Positions 1 through 6,342 of a stretch of DNA of 6,428 nucleotides are shown here, piece by piece. Within the stretch, counting starts at the first letter, position 1, and the number at the start of each line of letters is the position of its first letter. Source of the stretch: Bacteroidota bacterium. Its GTDB lineage: Bacteria; Bacteroidota; Bacteroidia; Chitinophagales; LD1. Under the pieces are notes generated by a model that was not told the DNA's origin, searched no databases, and saw only the letters and a list, made by a program, of their open reading frames with translations. The stretch covers positions 1 to 6,428 of the forward strand of contig PLSN01000417.1 in the NCBI GenBank assembly GCA_003165135.1, in the 5' to 3' direction. The position numbers and the translations under genes were made by a program.

Positions 1-1452
1 GAGCAGTTCACCGGGCTCATGCTTCACTTCAATACCAGCCTGAAATTCCCGCATGAAATTAAGTTCCAACGGGTCGAGGTATTTGTTAGTGAATATCTCA
101 TTGTCATATGGCTGCCACTCTAGAAAAAAATCCTGCATGATACCGCTCAGCTTGCCAAATTTTACTCCCGCGCCATTTTCTGTAGCGAAAAGTTTACGCA
201 GCATATTTATATCGGTGAAAGCCTTATTGGTAAATAGCAGCGATGTCACCGCCCAATAAATGGCCCAGTCCCAGCATATCTTGATAGGCATGATCTGGGT
301 CGTGCCCATGAGCGGATATTTATTTTGGTAAATAGGTATCCAGTTGTCGACCAATGACAGGAATGACTGTTCATAGACTTTCGCACGTAGGTCTATGTCT
401 TCTTCTCTGAGGTCGCGAAGGATAAGGTCAGAAAGTAAAGTATTGCATAATGAGATCAGGTCTGTGCCTGGAGAATAAAACGGATCGAGAAATGCACCTG
501 CCTCACCCGTCACACCCCAGCGTTGGTCTGCCGAATACAGGCGTCCGCTATGATGCGCATAATGCTTAAGTATCATAAAGTCCATTAGGTTCGGAGTCTC
601 TGCGCTGAGTTTTTCATAAGCCAGAGGCTCATTGATGCTAAGCCAGTTTAAGGCCTTTTCGTAACTATTAAAAGTTTCCAGAGGATGTATAGCAGGGTCA
701 GCCACGATACCGATACTAGTGTTCTTTGTGCCTAGTGGTATGACCCATACCCAGTATCCGCTATCGAGAAAATGCACTGTGCTCAGGTATCGCAATTTAG
801 GTTCAAGCTGGGTTCTCCATTCGAGATTATCTGACCACTGGTCTATATCTATCACTCCTTTGAGTCTCCACCACACTGCATTGGCAGCATGGTCTATCGG
901 CTTCTGGAAGCCAAGTTTACGTTTGAGCAGGCTCGCACGGCTGGCCGCATCTGCTACCCAACGGGCTGTTGCCGTTTTTTCTTCACCATCGAGTTTATAT
1001 TTGACTGTGTGAAAGTCAGTACCGAAGTCAACTTCTTTGACGGTGGCACCGAGTATCACATCAGTACCCAGCGAACGAGTCACTTTGGTCATGTGGTTCT
1101 CCAGTGTACCGCGGTCGAGCTGGTGGCTTGGTGTAGGCAGACGTCCACGTGCACCGAGTTCTACCCTCGAACTTATATCGCCTTTGGTTTTTGATTTAAA
1201 GAAAAAGCGCAGGCCAAGTTTGGGAAGCTCATGCTCCTCCAGATAATCCTTGAGCCCGATGACGTGACGGAGATAATAGCTGCCGAGTTCCACAGTAGAC
1301 TCTCCTACTTTAAATGCAGCAAGAGGAGCTTCACCCGCTCGCTTTTCCAATATTAGAATAGAGATGTCCGGCTTCTCGCGTTTGAGCTGGATGCTGAGTG
1401 TCAGACCTGCGAGGCCACCGCCTAAAATAATGACGTCATACTGTGGTTTCAT
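1..1452 (-). CDS. FAD-dependent oxidoreductase, flavin-dependent halogenase-like (3' end beyond window)
   Basis: I read this by translating the minus strand from ATG 1452; the frame stays open for 484 codons to the left edge, so the C-terminus is missing. The N-terminus carries a Rossmann FAD-binding fold with GGGLAG at residues 11-16. Next comes the halogenase-type motif VGEST (49-53). K78 in LPKLGLRFFF sits where tryptophan halogenases have their catalytic lysine (K79 of PrnA). Residues 233-239 (YWVWVIP) match the WxWxIP signature of flavin-dependent halogenases, which separates them from ordinary monooxygenases. A second FAD motif, GEAGAFLDPFYSPGTD, lies at 316-331; it has Tyr where tryptophan halogenases have the key Glu, closer to enzymes acting on phenols or carrier-bound aromatics. 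Such enzymes need FADH2 from a separate reductase, and none is visible here. Likely role (inference): chlorination or hydroxylation of the aromatic part of the cluster's product. It lies 74 bp after the ketosynthase partner and may have its own promoter. A plain FAD monooxygenase remains possible. Confidence 0.85.
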   Translation of the reverse strand, partial: MKPQYDVIILGGGLAGLTLSIQLKREKPDISILILEKRAGEAPLAAFKVGESTVELGSYYLRHVIGLKDYLEEHELPKLGLRFFFKSKTKGDISSRVELGARGRLPTPSHQLDRGTLENHMTKVTRSLGTDVILGATVKEVDFGTDFHTVKYKLDGEEKTATARWVADAASRASLLKRKLGFQKPIDHAANAVWWRLKGVIDIDQWSDNLEWRTQLEPKLRYLSTVHFLDSGYWVWVIPLGTKNTSIGIVADPAIHPLETFNSYEKALNWLSINEPLAYEKLSAETPNLMDFMILKHYAHHSGRLYSADQRWGVTGEAGAFLDPFYSPGTDLISLCNTLLSDLILRDLREEDIDLRAKVYEQSFLSLVDNWIPIYQNKYPLMGTTQIMPIKICWDWAIYWAVTSLLFTNKAFTDINMLRKLFATENGAGVKFGKLSGIMQDFFLEWQPYDNEIFTNKYLDPLELNFMREFQAGIEVKHEPGELL

Positions 1453-1482
1453 AAATATACTTTAGGTTGATTTTTCATATCA

Positions 1483-1509
1483 CAAATTTAAGTTTTTCTT
1501 TGATTCAAA
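1483..1509 (-). promoter_or_regulatory. Candidate Bacteroidota-type promoter for the halogenase-like gene
   Basis: On the minus strand TAAATTTG (1490-1483) matches the Bacteroidota -7 consensus TAnnTTTG at every defined base. It ends 31 bases before the start codon at 1452. A TTTG (1509-1506) lies upstream as a possible -33 element, but the spacer is 15 bases, shorter than the roughly 17-23 usually quoted, so this half is weak. The gene could therefore be transcribed on its own as well as by read-through from the operon. Confidence 0.45.
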
Positions 1510-1512
1510 CAC

Positions 1513-1539
1513 TGAACAATAAAGGGTTAAAATTGTTCA
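1513..1539. repeat. Perfect 8-bp inverted repeat overlapping the end of the chain-length-factor gene
   Basis: TGAACAAT (1513-1520) and ATTGTTCA (1532-1539) are perfect inverted copies separated by 11 bases. The right arm lies in the last codons of the ketosynthase-like gene, its TAA stop (1529-1527) falls in the loop, and the left arm ends just upstream of the candidate -33 element at 1506-1509. As RNA it would form an A/U-rich hairpin with no U-tract after it, so it is a poor intrinsic terminator. An operator or weak attenuation hairpin is possible. The symmetry is seen directly; the function is not known. Confidence 0.4.
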
Positions 1540-2621
1540 TCGGACGGAGTGCTTAGCAGCACAATACCATAGTTCTTTCCCCTGAAATGATTGAGCATGA
1601 GGATATTTCTGATCGGAGCACCGGAGTGAATATGATTTGTCTTTACTATTTCCGGAATGGTCTGATAACGGTGCATCTGTGCACCCAGCCAAAGCCCGAA
1701 AGAAGATGCGGTGCAATAGTCTCCACTCAGATGTTTGAATACGACCTGCTGTGTGTCAGCAAAGATAGCGTCCATGACCTGATTATTCAGCCCATCATTG
1801 ATCGTGTCGCCACCTATGCCATTTATGACTATATCGACATCTTTTATGTCAATACCTGCCTCACTCAACACATCATTGATGGCATTAATGATCTCCGATT
1901 TATCTTTAGGTGCGTAAAGCAACTGCAATCCGCTGATACGGCAATAAGTATTGTCTGTTTTCTCACTGCCGATAGTGAAGAATGAGGCTCCTTCGCCTTG
2001 CAAAGTTCCCCGGCCTTCAGTTTGAAAAAGTGAAAGGCTATTGACGAAATCTTTGCGGTGATAACCTGTACGTATACAGATAGCAAACTGTCCGTCGTTG
2101 GTCTCATCAAAACCACCAAGCAGGATCCTCTTTGAGGGATCATCATATATCTGCATCATGGCATCCTGCAGCGCGGTCTCAAATGCAAACCCACGATGGA
2201 CATATGTGGTGTTGTAATTATTGCACTTCATCGCCATAGCTATACCGCCTGAGATGGAATTATATGTACTCTGCATAAAAAGAGTCGGCGTGAGTTGCTT
2301 CTCGCCGTTCTCAATGACCTCTAGCATGAAGCGGCTTGTATCTCCTATACATCCATAACCCGAAGCCGTGATGATACCGTCTGGCATTTCCATCCCGGCG
2401 TCCTGTGCGCAGATCTTGGCAGCGCTCAGGCCTATCTTAAACATACGGCTCATCCTGCGTAGTGCTACCGGGTTAATATAATTCTTGAACTCGGGCCTCA
2501 CGCACATCAGCACATTCTCCTGGTACTCGCTGATCTCGGGCAGAAACTCGCTATTATCAAAGGTCCGCTGAGGAGAGATATTCCCCATGCCTTGTATATA
2601 ATATGCAGTTTTTTTGCTCAT
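1527..2621 (-). CDS. Beta-ketoacyl synthase-like protein without catalytic triad (chain-length-factor type)
   Basis: This 364-residue protein has the thiolase-like ketosynthase fold but appears inactive. Its start (YYIQGMGNISPQ, residues 7-18) and the RRMSRM stretch (55-60) are typical of the Ketoacyl-synt_2 (PF13723) family found beside FabF-like enzymes in aryl-polyene and flexirubin clusters. Where an active enzyme has TACxxG it reads HRGFAF (142-147), so the nucleophilic Cys is replaced, apparently by Gly144. The NxHGT site reads NGIGG (267-271), and the KxxxGH site reads KHLSGD (296-301) with Asp301 for His. Chain-length factors in type II polyketide systems pair with an active ketosynthase and shape the pocket that sets chain length; the same role is inferred here. 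The start ATG overlaps the stop of the active ketosynthase by four bases (ATGA), fitting translational coupling and a 1:1 heterodimer. No frameshift or decay is visible, so it is a maintained gene, not a pseudogene. Confidence 0.85.
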   Translation of the reverse strand: MSKKTAYYIQGMGNISPQRTFDNSEFLPEISEYQENVLMCVRPEFKNYINPVALRRMSRMFKIGLSAAKICAQDAGMEMPDGIITASGYGCIGDTSRFMLEVIENGEKQLTPTLFMQSTYNSISGGIAMAMKCNNYNTTYVHRGFAFETALQDAMMQIYDDPSKRILLGGFDETNDGQFAICIRTGYHRKDFVNSLSLFQTEGRGTLQGEGASFFTIGSEKTDNTYCRISGLQLLYAPKDKSEIINAINDVLSEAGIDIKDVDIVINGIGGDTINDGLNNQVMDAIFADTQQVVFKHLSGDYCTASSFGLWLGAQMHRYQTIPEIVKTNHIHSGAPIRNILMLNHFRGKNYGIVLLSTPSDEQF

Positions 2622-3838
2622 ACTGTTTGCTTTGTTTTAGAAAACAAAAGCGAAGTATTGCTTCCGCCAAATCCAAAAGAGTTGGACAAAATATTTGTGA
2701 TGGTAATATTCTTTGTCAATGATTTCAATGGTGTGATAGTGATCTCCGGCATTTGCTCTTCAAAGTTCAAATTCGGAAAAGCCACATCATGATCGATGCT
2801 AAGCAAAGAAAAGATTGCTTCCACTCCGCCCGCTGCAGCCAGTGTGTGCCCTGTGTATGGCTTGGTCGAAGCAAAGAGTGGAATGTGCTCACCAAATAAA
2901 TTTTGAATGGCAAGTGCTTCCGAGAGATCATTGTTCTCAGTAGCAGTGCCATGGCAATTAATATAGTCGATATCACTAGTCTTCATTCCTGCCATGTCTA
3001 GAGCCCGCTGCATTGACAGCAGGGCACCATCTCCATCAGGCGATGATGCGGTCTGATGATAAGCATCATTGGAGTTGCTATAGCCGGTCAGTTCTGCCCA
3101 TATTTTTCTAGGGTACTTTTGCAGCATTTCTTCAGACTCCAGCACCACAAAGGCAGCACCTTCGCCGAGATTGACTCCCGACCTGTTTGCATCAAAGGGC
3201 CTGTTGTGGCCTTTGTCAAGTATCATGAGCGAATTAAATCCATTCAATGTAAATCTGGACAACACGTCGCTGCCCCCGCAGATCATCCTGTCGAGTTTGC
3301 CATGCTTGATCAGCTCAGCACCGAGAATGATGGCATTGGACGCAGAGGAGCAGGCAGTACTCACCGTATTGACATAATCTCGGATACCAAAATAGTCTGC
3401 TATGCGCTCAGCATGCTCACCTGTATCTACCACATGCGCAAACTGCATAAAATCACCTTCCACACTGGGATCTATAAGTTCCTTATAATTGGCCTCAAAC
3501 TCCCGCATACCCCCGACTGTAGTAGAGGAAATAAGTCCTGTACGGGCTTCTTTCACATCTGATATCTGAGCGGATTGCAATGCTTCTTTCACAGAAATGA
3601 TCCCGAGCAATGCTGTGCGCGAATAGCCTTCACCTTCAGGCACACCTGCGAGCCGACATAGTTCGCTGTCCGTAATTTTTATTTCAAAAGCAGGGAGTAT
3701 GTCCCTATGAACAGTAGGCAGGAGTTCTATTTTACTGAAACCTGTACGCAGGCCCATCAGCGAATCAAAGTGCTCATCGGTATTCATACCTATAGAGGTG
3801 ATGATGCCCATGCCCGTGACAAAAATCCGAGTACTCAT
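2618..3838 (-). CDS. Beta-ketoacyl-[ACP] synthase, FabF/KS-alpha type
   Basis: This 406-residue condensing enzyme is close to the usual length of FabF (about 410). It would catalyse decarboxylative Claisen condensation of malonyl-ACP with an enzyme-bound acyl chain in the cytoplasm. The full Cys-His-His set is present: Cys163 in VSTACSSASNAI, His296 in NCHGTAT, and His331 in KPYTGH with Lys326 before it. The C-terminal NSFGFGGSN (386-394) is the usual glycine-rich loop, and the N-terminal RIFVTGMGIITSIG is canonical, which supports the start at 3838. The gene overlaps the ACP gene upstream and the inactive ketosynthase downstream by four bases each. That arrangement is typical of a dedicated ketosynthase/chain-length-factor/ACP set rather than of the housekeeping fabF locus. 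The inferred job is iterative extension of a polyene or aryl-polyene chain. A role in ordinary fatty acid synthesis is less likely given the neighbours. Confidence 0.93.
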   Translation of the reverse strand: MSTRIFVTGMGIITSIGMNTDEHFDSLMGLRTGFSKIELLPTVHRDILPAFEIKITDSELCRLAGVPEGEGYSRTALLGIISVKEALQSAQISDVKEARTGLISSTTVGGMREFEANYKELIDPSVEGDFMQFAHVVDTGEHAERIADYFGIRDYVNTVSTACSSASNAIILGAELIKHGKLDRMICGGSDVLSRFTLNGFNSLMILDKGHNRPFDANRSGVNLGEGAAFVVLESEEMLQKYPRKIWAELTGYSNSNDAYHQTASSPDGDGALLSMQRALDMAGMKTSDIDYINCHGTATENNDLSEALAIQNLFGEHIPLFASTKPYTGHTLAAAGGVEAIFSLLSIDHDVAFPNLNFEEQMPEITITPLKSLTKNITITNILSNSFGFGGSNTSLLFSKTKQTV

Positions 3839-4101
3839 GCCGGCTGCTTCGCTTGATGCTCCTGTATGTACTCAGCTATCGTACGTACGGTCTGAAAAAC
3901 CTTGCGGCCTTCCTTAGGGTCTTCTATCTTGATCTTATAGTTCTTGTCCAGCATCACGATCAGCTCCAATGCATCTATCGAATCCAGTCCGAAATCGGGA
4001 CCGAACAATTGAGCGTTCTCATCAAGCTCCTCGGGGGTCAAATCCTCCAGATTCAGGCGCTTAATGATCTCCACCTTCAGGTTATATATTAATTCATCCA
4101 T
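3835..4101 (-). CDS. Acyl carrier protein (phosphopantetheine-binding)
   Basis: This is an 88-residue acidic four-helix carrier protein of normal ACP size. The attachment motif GLDSIDALEL lies at residues 38-47, with Ser41 as the expected site of the 4'-phosphopantetheine arm. It carries the growing chain as a thioester between the ketosynthase and its partners. Its stop overlaps the start of the ketosynthase by ATGA, and it begins 48 bases after the BtrH-like gene. It is therefore likely dedicated to this pathway and also the donor partner of the BtrH-like acyltransferase (inference by analogy with BtrI/BtrH of butirosin synthesis). The sequence before the start is A/T-rich with no Shine-Dalgarno motif. 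A phosphopantetheinyl transferase is not seen in the window. Confidence 0.93.
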   Translation of the reverse strand: MDELIYNLKVEIIKRLNLEDLTPEELDENAQLFGPDFGLDSIDALELIVMLDKNYKIKIEDPKEGRKVFQTVRTIAEYIQEHQAKQPA

Positions 4102-4149
4102 GGCGTAAATATAATTATGATTTGAAACAAAGGAAGAGGAATTTTGAAA

Positions 4150-5178
4150 CTACGAATAAACGAAGCGTTTGTCGTGTTCTTTGGCAATTTGGTACAATCT
4201 GCCGAATATTCTGGTTTCCTCGTCCGCGCACTGCATAATGATATCTGAGAGCTCTGCAAATGAAAGCAGGTCTGATTTTCTACTCTTGCATATCCGTCCG
4301 GCATGATAGGCGAAATCGCGCCATTTGTCACCCGTGGCAGTGAGTTGTTTAGATAGGTCGTATAGTTCGTCATTCTGCACGATCTTGCTTGCTTTGTCCA
4401 GAAATGCCGCATAAATAAACCTGAAACCCGCGCCACCGGTACCTATCTCTTCCTGCATGCGGACCACATTTCCCAGATATTGTATTGATTTCTTGCTGCC
4501 TAGTTTCTCGGGCCATGTGCGCAGTGTTTTTGCCATATAGCGCATTCCTTTAGCACCGAAAATAGGTATCGGTATCTCCGCTATATCAAATCCTGCACGC
4601 TTGATGCCAAGCCAAATGGCCTGTTCCAGATTGTATTCGCCTGGTAGCTCTATTGGATAGTACATTTTACCTTTTGGTGCCGGCACACCCATTGCGAACC
4701 GTGCTCTGATGAGGTCCTCGGAGGCAATAGTGGTCACATAATCCATCACAGGGTCGCTCACGAGGTAGTCATTGCCTTCTTTGCCATATACCACTATATT
4801 ATGAGCATTGAAATGAAAACGATATGCGTCAGGCAAATAGGTCAGGTAAAAAACTGAAGACAGCATACCGACAGGTATGCCTTTGTCAAGCATAACATCC
4901 AGTTCAGCCATTGCTTTTTCCTTGCTGGAATATGTATGGCTCTCTATTTTGATCCCAATACGCCTCGTAAATCTTTTAAAAATAGCTCCCGGCAGGATCC
5001 TGTATGATGTGACGGGAATGCCATTCATTTTGATAAATGGGAAATAAGAGAAAAATATCCCCGATCCGATCCCAAATACCATAGGCTCATCAAAGTCATA
5101 GCCCTGAAAGCGCATTAAGTTTGCTACTACGCCGTTTTCGCAGTGGGCACTCTGTTTATGTGGAAAATCGATCTTCAT
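4150..5178 (-). CDS. BtrH_N / DUF4872 domain protein, putative ACP-dependent acyltransferase
   Basis: This 342-residue protein has the look of the BtrH N-terminal domain (about residues 7-145, PF14399) followed by a helical DUF4872-like region (about 150-335). A papain/C39-like catalytic set can be read. Cys13 is in AHCENG at the start of the first helix. His126 is in NAHNIVVYG, with His122 nearby. Asp142 is in LVSDPV, following the typical GNDYLVSDP turn. In butirosin synthesis BtrH moves an acyl group from the carrier protein BtrI to an aminoglycoside amine. Family members beside ketosynthases in Bacteroidota lack a proven function as far as I know. Its position directly before the ACP suggests that it offloads the finished acyl chain onto an acceptor, for example forming the ester of a flexirubin-type pigment; a cysteine peptidase or amidase is the alternative. 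There is no signal peptide, so it is cytoplasmic. The purine-rich GGATAGAAGAA just before the ATG supports the start. Confidence 0.82.
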   Translation of the reverse strand: MKIDFPHKQSAHCENGVVANLMRFQGYDFDEPMVFGIGSGIFFSYFPFIKMNGIPVTSYRILPGAIFKRFTRRIGIKIESHTYSSKEKAMAELDVMLDKGIPVGMLSSVFYLTYLPDAYRFHFNAHNIVVYGKEGNDYLVSDPVMDYVTTIASEDLIRARFAMGVPAPKGKMYYPIELPGEYNLEQAIWLGIKRAGFDIAEIPIPIFGAKGMRYMAKTLRTWPEKLGSKKSIQYLGNVVRMQEEIGTGGAGFRFIYAAFLDKASKIVQNDELYDLSKQLTATGDKWRDFAYHAGRICKSRKSDLLSFAELSDIIMQCADEETRIFGRLYQIAKEHDKRFVYS

Positions 5179-5239
5179 TTCTTCTATCCGACCTCTATGA
5201 GGACGCGCAAAGTAGAAAAATATTTAGCAAAAGGGCTGT

Positions 5240-6295
5240 TTAATTTCCTTTCTTCATTCGAGCAATCCGCTCAGCTATCCTTAGTGCATAAAACTTATGC
5301 CCTGCATTATTGAGATGACCATCAGGATATGGCATATAGTTTTTGGGAGAATTCCCTTCTGGAATATAGGTGTACTTAGATAGTATACTATCAGCAAAAA
5401 ATCCCGTATACCTTTTTTCGAAAAAAGACAAAGGTTTATCAGCTTCCTTGATCTCTGGTATCAAAATGATCTGCAATGCACAATGATTTTCCTTGCAAAT
5501 ATTCACGATAGAATAAAGATATTTCTGTGTAACAGACATGTCAGTGATCGCCAGTTCAGCTTCTCTTTTTTCTTTCCATCTGTATTTGAGAGAGTATATC
5601 CGTGATAGCAGGGCGCTCTTTGCGATCACCTTTTCGAAAAAACCAACAGGATGTATCAGAAAAAATTTTCGACGGGTATAGTAATCATATGCATCACGTG
5701 CACTATTGAGATGTACCGGACCATCGTCTGCCATCATAGCGCCGGCATTGGTGTAATAGTAAAATGGCTTATATGGTATGGTCGGCCTTGGCTGCGGCAT
5801 GATGTCATTGCCCAGGTAAAACATGACCACAACCTTTTCCGGTTTTAGTATCGGTATATACCTGCGGGCAATGGCATCATACTGTGCAGGGTCAGTACTA
5901 GGTATGCCAGTATTGATCACAGTCCCTTCAACTTTCGCCTTCAACAATTCGGCAAAACAACTATCGAGGGGCTGGGCCGTCAATCCCCATGTGAAACTAT
6001 CACCTATCAAAAGGAGTTTATGTTTCACAGTATCCATACCTGCAAACTCAGGCGCGCGAAAACCATTGCTATTGACAGGGGTCTTTGTGGTTTTTATATT
6101 CGCTACCAGTATCCCTGTACTATCGACGATGAAATCGTCATGTACTATCAGCGAATCGACAGGATGAAAATTGCTCCAATTAGGCCGGAGATCACCCGGT
6201 GCATATCCCTGATGCCGCATAAATATCTCAGCCAAATAGAATAGGCTGATAGCTACCAAAGCTTGGATAGCAATATATTTTTTGCTGATATGCAT
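5240..6295 (-). CDS. Membrane-anchored SGNH/GDSL-family hydrolase
   Basis: This 351-residue protein has an N-terminal hydrophobic segment (about residues 8-25, after a short basic start HISKK). It could be a membrane anchor or uncleaved signal, placing the enzyme in the periplasm. The SGNH blocks are recognisable. Ser100 lies in GDSFTWG, Gly130 in NTGIPS, and Asn163 in YLGND. Asp325 and His327 lie in PDGHLNNAGH, the form of block V common in bacterial relatives. Such enzymes hydrolyse or transfer ester-linked acyl groups; the substrate cannot be read from sequence. It sits 61 bases before the BtrH-like gene on the same strand and probably shares its mRNA. A role in trimming, remodelling or transferring ester groups on the pathway product is an inference from position. 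The start at 6295 is preferred to Met26 because the later start would delete the hydrophobic segment; no Shine-Dalgarno motif precedes it. Confidence 0.83.
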   Translation of the reverse strand: MHISKKYIAIQALVAISLFYLAEIFMRHQGYAPGDLRPNWSNFHPVDSLIVHDDFIVDSTGILVANIKTTKTPVNSNGFRAPEFAGMDTVKHKLLLIGDSFTWGLTAQPLDSCFAELLKAKVEGTVINTGIPSTDPAQYDAIARRYIPILKPEKVVVMFYLGNDIMPQPRPTIPYKPFYYYTNAGAMMADDGPVHLNSARDAYDYYTRRKFFLIHPVGFFEKVIAKSALLSRIYSLKYRWKEKREAELAITDMSVTQKYLYSIVNICKENHCALQIILIPEIKEADKPLSFFEKRYTGFFADSILSKYTYIPEGNSPKNYMPYPDGHLNNAGHKFYALRIAERIARMKKGN

Positions 6296-6298
6296 CGC

Positions 6299-6338
6299 GG
6301 CCTAAGATATGATTATTTGAGCTTTCTTTATCTAGGCC
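6299..6338 (-). repeat. Inverted repeat just before the SGNH hydrolase start
   Basis: On the minus strand GGCCTAGATA (6338-6329) can pair with TATCTTAGGCC (6309-6299). This gives a 10-bp stem with one bulged T and a 19-base loop. The 3' arm ends three bases before the ATG at 6295, and no ribosome binding site is visible outside it. In mRNA it could limit translation of the hydrolase; as DNA it could be an operator. No U-tract follows, so it is not a standard terminator. The pairing is seen directly; the function is inferred. Confidence 0.4.
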
Positions 6339-6342
6339 CCAT

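Noticed and set aside
719..1246. Three overlapping plus-strand open frames
   Set aside because: They are antisense to the halogenase-like gene, which carries GGGLAG, WxWxIP and DPFYSPG motifs in order; the plus frames show no motif.
1865..2146. Minus-strand frame of 93 codons in another phase, and the plus-strand frame 1587-1985
   Set aside because: Both fall inside the chain-length-factor-like gene, which is continuous and family-like over its full length.
1527..2621. Pseudogene reading of the ketosynthase-like gene lacking catalytic residues
   Set aside because: The frame is full length and coupled to its neighbour, and loss of the triad is the normal state for chain-length-factor partners.
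3056..3562. Long plus-strand open frame of 168 codons
   Set aside because: It lies entirely inside the ketosynthase gene on the opposite strand, whose catalytic motifs are complete, and its translation shows no recognisable domain.
4102..4149. Possible promoter before the ACP gene (TATATTTA with an upstream TTTG)
   Set aside because: The box misses the final G of TAnnTTTG, the spacer is about 14 bases, and it would place the transcript start inside the start codon region.
4089..4436. Minus-strand frame of 115 codons covering the gap before the ACP gene
   Set aside because: It is out of phase with the C-terminal part of the BtrH-like gene, has low-complexity composition and no family resemblance.
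5190..5204. Small palindrome CCTCATAGAGG between the SGNH and BtrH-like genes
   Set aside because: The stem is only four pairs with a three-base loop and no U-tract; this is within chance expectation for the gap.
5651..6244. Several plus-strand frames opposite the SGNH gene
   Set aside because: The minus-strand gene has all SGNH blocks; the plus-strand products look like random translation.
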